NCBI GenBank assembly: GCA_002469805.1
Contig: DKNW01000056.1
Coordinates: 1,366-22,809 of the forward strand
Length of the DNA: 21,444 nucleotides
Direction of reading: 5' to 3'
Source of the DNA: Rhodobiaceae bacterium UBA7378
Lineage (GTDB): Bacteria > Pseudomonadota > Alphaproteobacteria > RS24
Each line of letters begins with the position of its first letter. The first letter of the stretch is position 1. The notes under the pieces were generated by a model. That model saw only the letters and a list, made by a program, of their open reading frames with translations, did no database searches and was not told the origin of the DNA. Shown in pieces: positions 1 to 5,529 of the stretch. The translations under genes and the position numbers were made by a program.

Positions 1-648
1 TTCCTGCTGGTTTTCAGCCGGGCCATCCAGTGTGACGAGCGGCGCAACCTTGACGCCGGGGGTGTCCATCTCGATCAACAAGAACGAAATACCGTCCTGG
101 CGTTTTTCAGTCTTGGCGGTCCGCACAAGGCAGAAAATCCAGTCAGCGTGCTGGGCCATCGACGTCCAGATTTTAGACCCATTGCATAGATAATGATCGC
201 CCTTATCTTCGGCTTTCATTTGCAGAGATGCCAGATCCGAACCCGATCCAGGCTCCGAATAGCCCTGACACCACCAGACATTCGAGGCTAAAATATCAGG
301 CAGGAAACGCTGTTTTTGTTCATCAGACCCGAACGCCATGATGACAGGGGCCACCATGGTCAAGCCGAACGGAACGAAATGCGGTGCACCGGCAGCATCC
401 ATTTCTTGCGTGTAGATAAACTTCTGGGTCGGCGTGAAGCCCGCCCCGCCATGCTCCGCAGGCCAGTTCGGTGCTGCCCAACCTTTTTCATATAGCCGCT
501 TTTGCCAGATCAGGTGGGCTTGCTTGCTCATATAGCCATTTTTCGAACGCGACATTTGCTGTTGCAGATCCGGGGTAAACGCTTCGTCGATAAATGCGCG
601 TACCTCGTCCCGGAAACGAATATCCTCGTCTGTGTAATTCAAATCCAT
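1..648 (-). CDS. Acyl-CoA dehydrogenase, large-subunit type (C-terminus beyond window)
   Basis: Only the first 216 residues are in the window; the frame stays open through base 1. They form the N-terminal helical domain and the middle beta domain of an FAD acyl-CoA dehydrogenase. The motif WWCQGYSEPGSGSDLASL (about residues 125-142) is the flavin/acyl-binding loop, and NGSKIWTSMAQHADW (156-170) follows. It is closely similar to the large ACAD at 2935-4122 throughout, so the two look like paralogues within one operon. The ATG at 648 has a good AGGAG site that overlaps the stop codon of the ABM gene upstream (9-base gap), which suggests translational linkage. Expected role: alpha,beta-dehydrogenation of an acyl-CoA thioester. 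The region that would show the catalytic glutamate is outside the window, and so is any small partner subunit. The family is certain; the substrate is unknown. Confidence 0.93.
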   Translation of the reverse strand, partial: MDLNYTDEDIRFRDEVRAFIDEAFTPDLQQQMSRSKNGYMSKQAHLIWQKRLYEKGWAAPNWPAEHGGAGFTPTQKFIYTQEMDAAGAPHFVPFGLTMVAPVIMAFGSDEQKQRFLPDILASNVWWCQGYSEPGSGSDLASLQMKAEDKGDHYLCNGSKIWTSMAQHADWIFCLVRTAKTEKRQDGISFLLIEMDTPGVKVAPLVTLDGPAENQQE

Positions 649-657
649 GAATATCTC

Positions 658-951
658 CTAGCTGATAACATTAACTTCAACTAATTCCGGTGCACCAGCC
701 AGGCATCCGCCCAGGCCGCCAGCCGCCGCCTTGAATGCATCCGATGTGCCATGCGTCTTGCGCGCATCATCATCTGCATATTGTTCCATGACCCGATAGG
801 TCGTTGAATCGCCCTTGTCCTGACACAGCGCGTATAGAAGGCATCCCGGTTCTTCGGCCTTGACCACTTCCTGCATCTTTGCGAAACCTGCTTCAAATTC
901 ACCTTGCTTGCCATCGACAACGCGCAGCGTCGCAATAATTCCAACCGCCAT
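658..951 (-). CDS. Antibiotic biosynthesis monooxygenase (ABM)-domain protein
   Basis: A 97-residue protein with the ABM/quinol-monooxygenase-like ferredoxin-type alpha+beta fold: an N-terminal strand (VGIIATLRVVDGK), a helix (EFEAGFAKMQEVVKAEEPGC), a central strand with YALCQDKG, then TTYRVMEQYADDDARKTHGTS and a closing strand (ELVEVNVIS). Such proteins are normally dimeric and need no cofactor; members include quinol monooxygenases, haem-degrading enzymes and many of unknown role. It has a GGGAG-type ribosome-binding site before the ATG at 951 and lies 22 bases after the crotonase gene in the same operon. Its place among acyl-CoA dehydrogenases suggests a helper in the same catabolic pathway, but no substrate can be read from the sequence. 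No alternative family fits better. Confidence 0.85.
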   Translation of the reverse strand: MAVGIIATLRVVDGKQGEFEAGFAKMQEVVKAEEPGCLLYALCQDKGDSTTYRVMEQYADDDARKTHGTSDAFKAAAGGLGGCLAGAPELVEVNVIS

Positions 952-973
952 TTTTTTCTCCCTTTTTGTCTAT

Positions 974-1765
974 CTATTCATCTTTGTAATCTGCCTGGGT
1001 CTTGTCAAGCATGGCACTGATTGCAGTCTGATGGTCAGACATTTGATGCATCAGTGCCTGTGTCGTCGCCGACATTTCCATCAGCGTTTCAAAGGATGCC
1101 GTCTGCCCATGGCGCAATAACCGCTTGGCAGCACGCAAAGCCTCGGGCGATTGCGCGCTAATTTCCGCAGCCATTTCAAGTGCTGCGGGCATAAGCTCGT
1201 CATCATCGACGACGTGCGACACAAGCCCCCAGGCGGCGGCCGTTTCAGCGTCGATTGTTTTGCCGGTGAACAGCAACTCGCTGGCCCGCGATAAACCGAT
1301 CTGGCGCGGCAATAACCACGATCCGCCATCACCGGGGATCAGGCCGATCTTCAAAAATGTTGCACCGAACACGGCGCTCTTCGCTGCGATACGAATATCG
1401 CACAAGCTGGCCACATCATTGCCAAGCCCAATTGCCGGTCCGTTGACGGCAGCAATAATCGGCACTTCTAAATCCCATAAATTGCGGACGATCTGGTGAA
1501 TACCGCGCCGATAACTCTCGGCAATCTGTGCGCCGGTGCCATCAAATGGCTGGCGACGCTCCTGCATGGCCTTGATATTGCCACCGGCAGAAAACGCCGA
1601 GCCTGTGCCCGTTAACACAACACAGCGCACACTCCGATCTTGATTAATCCGCGCGCACGCATCAGCGAACACATCTGCATCACCCGGTTCGCCCAGTGCA
1701 TTGCGCATGTCGGGCCGGTTGATAGTCAGCGTGACGCAATGCCCCTGCTGATCGAAATCTAGCAC
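974..1765 (-). CDS. Enoyl-CoA hydratase/isomerase (crotonase) family protein
   Basis: 263 residues, the usual length for a single-domain crotonase. The oxyanion-hole and CoA-binding segments are visible: AFSAGGNIKAM (57-67), NGPAIGLGNDVASLCDIRIA (108-127) and FGATFLKIGLIPGDGG (133-148). By eye against rat enoyl-CoA hydratase, the first catalytic Glu (E144) is Asp117 and the second (E164) is Phe137, so it may not be a standard hydratase; an isomerase, a PaaG-like enzyme or another crotonase reaction is possible. The start is a GTG at 1765 with AAGG about 8 bases upstream, overlapping the TAA of the preceding ACAD gene (9-base gap). It sits after a large/small ACAD pair, so it probably acts on the enoyl-CoA they make. 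The family call is secure; the reaction is not. Confidence 0.92.
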   Translation of the reverse strand: MLDFDQQGHCVTLTINRPDMRNALGEPGDADVFADACARINQDRSVRCVVLTGTGSAFSAGGNIKAMQERRQPFDGTGAQIAESYRRGIHQIVRNLWDLEVPIIAAVNGPAIGLGNDVASLCDIRIAAKSAVFGATFLKIGLIPGDGGSWLLPRQIGLSRASELLFTGKTIDAETAAAWGLVSHVVDDDELMPAALEMAAEISAQSPEALRAAKRLLRHGQTASFETLMEMSATTQALMHQMSDHQTAISAMLDKTQADYKDE

Positions 1766-1774
1766 AAACTGGCC

Positions 1775-2902
1775 TTACGCGGCCGCGAAGCGTTTCAGAT
1801 GATGGTCTACATTACCGAACTGGGTGTCGATCATGGTCAGCCGCTTAAAGAAGTGGCCGACATTCAACTCTTCAGTCATGCCCATGCCACCATGCAGTTG
1901 CACGGCTTCTTGACCCACGAAGCGACCTGATTTACCGATCTGCACCTTGGCACCGGCAGCGGCTTTTGTGCGCGCTGCGGCATCTTCGGTTAATTTCATG
2001 TTCACCATATAAGTCATGGAAACAGATTGCTCATATTCCATGAACATATCCACCATGCGGTGCTGCAACACTTGGAAGCTACCGATCGGCACGCCGAACT
2101 GCTTACGGGTTCGGCAATATTCAACCGTAGCATCATTGAGCATTTTCATGTGTCCGATGGCTTCGGCGCAAATCGCAGCAATGCCGTGATCTACAGCCTC
2201 TTCCAGAATACCCAGCCCAGAATTTGCATCGCGGATCATGGCGTCGGCTGCTACTGACACATTTTCAAGCGTTACTTCGCTTGCGCGGCCACCGTCAACG
2301 GTCGGGTAATCTTGTGTGCTCACGCCGCTTGCAGATTTATCGACAATAAACAGGCCAACGCCCTCGCGTGCACGCTGGTCACCTGAAATACGGGCTGACA
2401 CGATAAGTTTGTCGGCCCATGGGCCGCCCAGCACAACAGCTTTTGTGCCATTAAGCACATAATCGTCGCCTTCAGCTCGCGCTGAAGTAACAATATCAGC
2501 CAGATTGAAACGCCCTTGCGGCTCGTTAAAGGCCAGCGCCCAAATCGCTTCACCGCCAATAATGCTTGGCAGATATGCTTGTTTTTGCGCATCAGAACCA
2601 TGCCGGTTCAAAATACCGCCACACAAAACGATCGTTGGCAAATATGGCTCCACGACAAGACCACGCCCCAGCTCTTCCATGATAACCATGGTTTCGACCG
2701 GTCCACCGTCCAGGCCGCCCATTTCCTCGGAAAATGGCGCGGCGAGCAAACCCAGTTCAGCAAATTGTTGCCAGATACCTCGGTCCATTCCCTCTTCGCT
2801 ACGGACAATTTTCATCCGCGTGTCAAACTCGTAATTGTCTGAGACAAAGCTCTGCACCATGTTCCGCAGTAGCGTTTGTTCTTCTGTAAAGCTGAAATCC
2901 AT
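1775..2902 (-). CDS. Acyl-CoA dehydrogenase, small-subunit type lacking the catalytic glutamate
   Basis: 375 residues with the full ACAD fold. The FAD-binding motifs are intact: RTRKQFG (264-270) and QLHGGMGMTEE (335-345). Neither known position of the catalytic base carries Glu: the MCAD-type site near the C-terminus reads DTQFGN (359-364) where YEGT is usual, and the IVD-type site in helix G falls in AVDHGIAA (236-243). The middle-domain flavin loop is also altered (AFNEPQGRFNLAD, 124-136). These are the features of the FAD-carrying partner of a heteromeric ACAD. It follows the large ACAD gene with 32 bases between them and has a GGGG-rich ribosome-binding site. I infer that it forms a complex with the 2935-4122 product. 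A catalytically dead or differently acting homomer is the alternative. Confidence 0.93.
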   Translation of the reverse strand: MDFSFTEEQTLLRNMVQSFVSDNYEFDTRMKIVRSEEGMDRGIWQQFAELGLLAAPFSEEMGGLDGGPVETMVIMEELGRGLVVEPYLPTIVLCGGILNRHGSDAQKQAYLPSIIGGEAIWALAFNEPQGRFNLADIVTSARAEGDDYVLNGTKAVVLGGPWADKLIVSARISGDQRAREGVGLFIVDKSASGVSTQDYPTVDGGRASEVTLENVSVAADAMIRDANSGLGILEEAVDHGIAAICAEAIGHMKMLNDATVEYCRTRKQFGVPIGSFQVLQHRMVDMFMEYEQSVSMTYMVNMKLTEDAAARTKAAAGAKVQIGKSGRFVGQEAVQLHGGMGMTEELNVGHFFKRLTMIDTQFGNVDHHLKRFAAA

Positions 2903-2934
2903 GACTATCCCCCCGTGATTATACGCCCCCGACC

Positions 2935-4122
2935 TTAAAGGCCGAGGACCATTTTTGCGATGATGTTACGTTGGATCTCGTTTGACCCACCATAAATCGA
3001 TGTTTTGCGCGTGTTAAAATAGGTTTGTGAGACACCATGGCTCTGATCCGGGCCGATAGCCAGATAATTGTCGCCAACGTCTAACTGCGGCACCCATGGG
3101 GCGGCGTAATTTCCAACCGCTTCCATCGTCAGTTCGGTGATCCGTTGCTGGATTTCCGTACCTTTAATTTTCAGGATTGAGCTTTCCGGCCCCGGTCCCT
3201 GCCCTTGGCTTTCAGCCGCCAGCGTACGCAATTCAGTATATTCCAGCGCTGTCAGGTCAACTTCCAATTCTGCAATTTTGCGGGAGAAATCAGCCGAAGA
3301 CAGCAGCGGATCGCCATTTTCCAACTCGCCACGCGCAATTTCGCGCAAGCGATCAATCGCTTTTTTCGACCGCGCAACGCCGGCAATGCCGGAACGCTCA
3401 TTACCGAGCAGGAATTTCGCAATCGTCCAGCCCTTATCTTGTTCGCCGACCAGATTTTTCGCCGGCACGCGCACATCTTCGAGGAAGACTTCGTTAACCT
3501 CGTGACCGCCATCAATCGTTATAATCGGACGCACGGTGATGCCCGGCGTTTTCATATCGATCAGCAGGAAGGAAATACCGTCCTGACGTTTATCGCTGGT
3601 CGTTGTGCGTACCAGACAGAACATCCAGTCGGCGTGCTGGGCAAGTGTTGTCCAGATTTTGTGCCCATTGACCACATATTCGTCGCCCTCAAGCACCGCT
3701 TTGGTTTTCAACGCAGCAAGATCAGAACCTGCACCAGGCTCGGAATAACCCTGACACCACCAGTCTTTGCCCGACAAAATGCCCGGCAAAACCCAATCTT
3801 TTTGTTCCTGATTGCCAAATGTATAGATCACCGGACCAAGCATTTGCACACCGAATGGCATGGGCGGAACCGTACCGTAGCGCGCGCTCTCCTCGTTGAA
3901 TATATAGCGTTGCGTCACCGTCCAGTCGGTGCCGCCAAACTCAACCGGCCAGCTCGGTGCGACCCAACCGCGTGTGTGCAAAACTTTGTGCCACGCTAGT
4001 AGGTCTTCCTTGGACATGTCGCTGCGTTCCAGCGCACCAAGGTTCTTCGGGTAGTTTTCTTCAATGAAACTGCGCACTTCTTCGCGGAAGGCAACATCTT
4101 CTGGGGTAAAGTCTACGTCCAT
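2935..4122 (-). CDS. Acyl-CoA dehydrogenase, large subunit with helix-G catalytic glutamate
   Basis: 395 residues. The middle-domain loop WWCQGYSEPGAGSDLAAL (121-138) and NGHKIWTTLAQHADW (152-166) are typical. A glutamate in FLLGNERSG (E242) lies where isovaleryl-CoA dehydrogenase has its catalytic base, whereas the MCAD-type site reads IYGGSNEIQ (376-384) with Gly for Glu. The usual RxxFG and QxHGGxG FAD-binding motifs are absent (ARSKKAIDRLREIARG, 250-265; LTMEAVGNYAAPWV, 331-344). It therefore needs a partner to complete the FAD site, and that partner is probably the next gene, 1775-2902. The ATG at 4122 has AAGGAG at good spacing. It is the first gene of the operon, next to a roughly 200-base divergent region. 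The resemblance to mycobacterial FadE26/27-type pairs does not prove a steroid substrate. Confidence 0.95.
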   Translation of the reverse strand: MDVDFTPEDVAFREEVRSFIEENYPKNLGALERSDMSKEDLLAWHKVLHTRGWVAPSWPVEFGGTDWTVTQRYIFNEESARYGTVPPMPFGVQMLGPVIYTFGNQEQKDWVLPGILSGKDWWCQGYSEPGAGSDLAALKTKAVLEGDEYVVNGHKIWTTLAQHADWMFCLVRTTTSDKRQDGISFLLIDMKTPGITVRPIITIDGGHEVNEVFLEDVRVPAKNLVGEQDKGWTIAKFLLGNERSGIAGVARSKKAIDRLREIARGELENGDPLLSSADFSRKIAELEVDLTALEYTELRTLAAESQGQGPGPESSILKIKGTEIQQRITELTMEAVGNYAAPWVPQLDVGDNYLAIGPDQSHGVSQTYFNTRKTSIYGGSNEIQRNIIAKMVLGL

Positions 4123-4151
4123 CGGAACACTCCTTGATAATTGCCCAAAAG

Positions 4152-4203
4152 ATGACGCAAAAACCCATGCAAATCAATCCGCCAATGCGGATAAAATGAC
4201 GCA
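4152..4203. repeat. Pair of direct 8-base repeats ATGACGCA upstream of ACAD operon
   Basis: ATGACGCA occurs at 4152-4159 and again at 4196-4203, 44 bases apart start to start, or about four helical turns. Both lie between the ACAD start codon and the candidate promoter at 4207-4234; the second copy would cover the transcription start. This would suit an operator, but the same 7-base core also occurs by chance in several coding regions of the window. Confidence 0.35.
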
Positions 4204-4206
4204 GTT

Positions 4207-4234
4207 ATTATTCGGGCACCTGGCCACTGTGCAA
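4207..4234 (-). promoter_or_regulatory. Candidate promoter of the ACAD operon
   Basis: On the minus strand a TTGCAC box (4234-4229), a 16-base spacer and AATAAT (4212-4207, five of six consensus bases) point to transcription starting near 4200, about 80 bases before the ATG at 4122. The -35 match is poor, so this is only a candidate. Confidence 0.35.
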
Positions 4235-4288
4235 GTCTCTCGGACGCATCCAGCCCGCCGATCGCTATCGCACATCATTTCCAAGCAA

Positions 4289-4317
4289 TTGCAAAAGCCG
4301 GGGGAAACTCATAATAT
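4289..4317 (+). promoter_or_regulatory. Candidate leaderless promoter of the DUF1289 gene
   Basis: TTGCAA (4289-4294), a 17-base spacer and TAATAT (4312-4317) lie directly before the ATG at 4324, with six bases between the -10 box and the start codon. Transcription would begin at or next to the A of the ATG. There is no Shine-Dalgarno sequence near the ATG, which fits a leaderless mRNA. Each box matches consensus at four of six bases. Confidence 0.45.
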
Positions 4318-4323
4318 GCGCCG

Positions 4324-4509
4324 ATGAGCGATGATCAAACCGTGCCCTCACCTTGTATCCGCCTGTGCGCCGTTTCCGCACGGGCAGGGTTTTGCATTGG
4401 CTGCGGGCGCAAACTTGCAGAAATCGGCGGTTGGCAGGGTTTCAGCAACGCCGAGAAACAAGACATCATCGACGTGCTACCGGCCCGGCTAGAAAGCTTG
4501 CAGGGTTAA
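4324..4509 (+). CDS. DUF1289 family small Cys-rich protein
   Basis: 61 residues with the family pattern SPCIRLC (9-15), then FCIGCGRKLAEIGGW (23-37) and a terminal helix SNAEKQDIIDVLPARLESL. Four cysteines (C11, C15, C24, C27) are spaced to bind a metal ion, probably zinc or iron-sulfur; the function of the family is not known. The ATG has no Shine-Dalgarno sequence and follows a promoter-like -10 box by six bases. An overlapping micro-ORF (ATG CGC CGA TGA, 4316-4327) ends on the same start codon. The gene faces cobA, and their stop codons share the four bases TTAA at 4506-4509. DUF1289 proteins are very common in Alphaproteobacteria, which supports the call. Confidence 0.88.
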   Translation: MSDDQTVPSPCIRLCAVSARAGFCIGCGRKLAEIGGWQGFSNAEKQDIIDVLPARLESLQG

Positions 4510-5372
4510 CCGTCAAACGGGCGCGCAAACCATGACAATTCGGCATGCAGATCAACGACATCGCCGATCACAATAATTGAAGGTGGCTCAAGGTCGTATT
4601 CGGCGGCAAGCGCGGCAGCCGCACCCAATTCACCTGTAACCACGCGCTGTTCGGGCATAGTCGCATGGGTGACAATCGCGATTTTTTCATTCGGCGCACG
4701 CCCGGCCGCGATCAGCAGATCGGCGATTGACGCGAGACGGCTCATCGCCATATAGATGACGATAACCGGCGTCGCCTTGGCAATCGCCGCCCAATCCATC
4801 AATTCGGGTGTATCCTTTCCGGCCAAATGTCCGGTAACAAATGTAACGGCGTGATTGACCTCGCGGTGCGTGACCGGAATACCGGCATATCCGAGCCCAC
4901 CGATTCCGGCAGAAATACCGGGGATGAGGCGAAACGGCACCTCAGCGCGCACAAGCATTTGGGCTTCTTCACCACCGCGACCAAAAACAAACGGGTCGCC
5001 GCCTTTCAAGCGCAATACGCGCTGACCGTCGCGCGCCAACGCAACAAGCTGACGTGAAATATCCTCCTGACGAGATGACGGTTTGCCGCCACGCTTACCT
5101 GAATAAATCAGCTCAGCCTCTGGGCGGGTTAAAGACAGAATATCCTCGCTCACCAAAGCGTCATAGACCACACAATCAGCCTGTTTGAGCGCATTGACCG
5201 CATGCAGGGTCAAAAGCCCCGGATCACCCGGCCCAGCTCCGGTCAACCAAACCCAGCCGGGCAAAAATTCTGGCAGGCCGTGCAGCGATATATCCGGCAC
5301 TGGATGACCTGTCGGACCAAGGCGAATGACATCTTGTTTTTTCGCGGCACTATTTGGATCGTCTTCATGCAT
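4506..5372 (-). CDS. cobA: Uroporphyrinogen-III C-methyltransferase (SUMT)
   Basis: 288 residues of the tetrapyrrole methylase fold. It transfers two methyl groups from S-adenosylmethionine to uroporphyrinogen III, making precorrin-2 for sirohaem and cobalamin, in the cytoplasm. Motifs seen are GAGPGDPGLLT (45-55), RLKGGDPFVFGRGGEE (121-136), GIPVTHR (164-170) and TFVTGH (177-182). There is no fused CysG dehydrogenase domain or HemD domain, so it is the single-function type. It has about 40 residues before the first motif, longer than the shortest family members; the leaderless-type promoter placed exactly before the ATG at 5372 supports this start. No other sirohaem, sulfite-reductase or cobalamin gene lies nearby. 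The product is certain; whether it serves sirohaem or B12 is open. Confidence 0.95.
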   Translation of the reverse strand: MHEDDPNSAAKKQDVIRLGPTGHPVPDISLHGLPEFLPGWVWLTGAGPGDPGLLTLHAVNALKQADCVVYDALVSEDILSLTRPEAELIYSGKRGGKPSSRQEDISRQLVALARDGQRVLRLKGGDPFVFGRGGEEAQMLVRAEVPFRLIPGISAGIGGLGYAGIPVTHREVNHAVTFVTGHLAGKDTPELMDWAAIAKATPVIVIYMAMSRLASIADLLIAAGRAPNEKIAIVTHATMPEQRVVTGELGAAAALAAEYDLEPPSIIVIGDVVDLHAELSWFARPFDG

Positions 5373-5378
5373 AAGCCG

Positions 5379-5407
5379 GTTATAGATGAGCCTGCGCGGG
5401 GTTACAA
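5379..5407 (-). promoter_or_regulatory. Candidate leaderless promoter of cobA
   Basis: On the minus strand TTGTAA (5407-5402), a spacer of exactly 17 bases and TATAAC (5384-5379, five of six consensus bases) are followed by six bases and then the cobA ATG at 5372. Transcription would start at the ATG. No Shine-Dalgarno sequence precedes the ATG, which agrees with a leaderless transcript and argues against a riboswitch leader in this transcript. Confidence 0.55.
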
Positions 5408-5529
5408 ATAGCCCCCATAAATACCTGCGCGCGGGAACCTGTGCAGGCGTGTGTGCATATTAGGGCAAATCGTATTCAGCGCACCGCCATCTTGTGCTAT
5501 GAAACATCAGGTTAAAAAAGAGGTTGCGC

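Noticed and set aside
3205..3999. A 264-codon plus-strand open frame antisense to the large ACAD gene
   Set aside because: It lies wholly inside a well-supported ACAD gene, encodes a Phe/Arg/His-rich sequence with no recognisable motif and has no ribosome-binding site; it reflects codon bias of the real gene.
1..4122. Assignment of the operon to steroid degradation
   Set aside because: The split-site ACADs suggest bulky substrates, but no steroid-ring enzyme, Mce-type importer or KstR-like site is in view, so the substrate stays open.
5373..5529. Cobalamin riboswitch or other leader RNA between cobA and the mutase gene
   Set aside because: I looked for B12-box-like sequence and stable nested hairpins and saw none; the cobA promoter boxes leave no leader.
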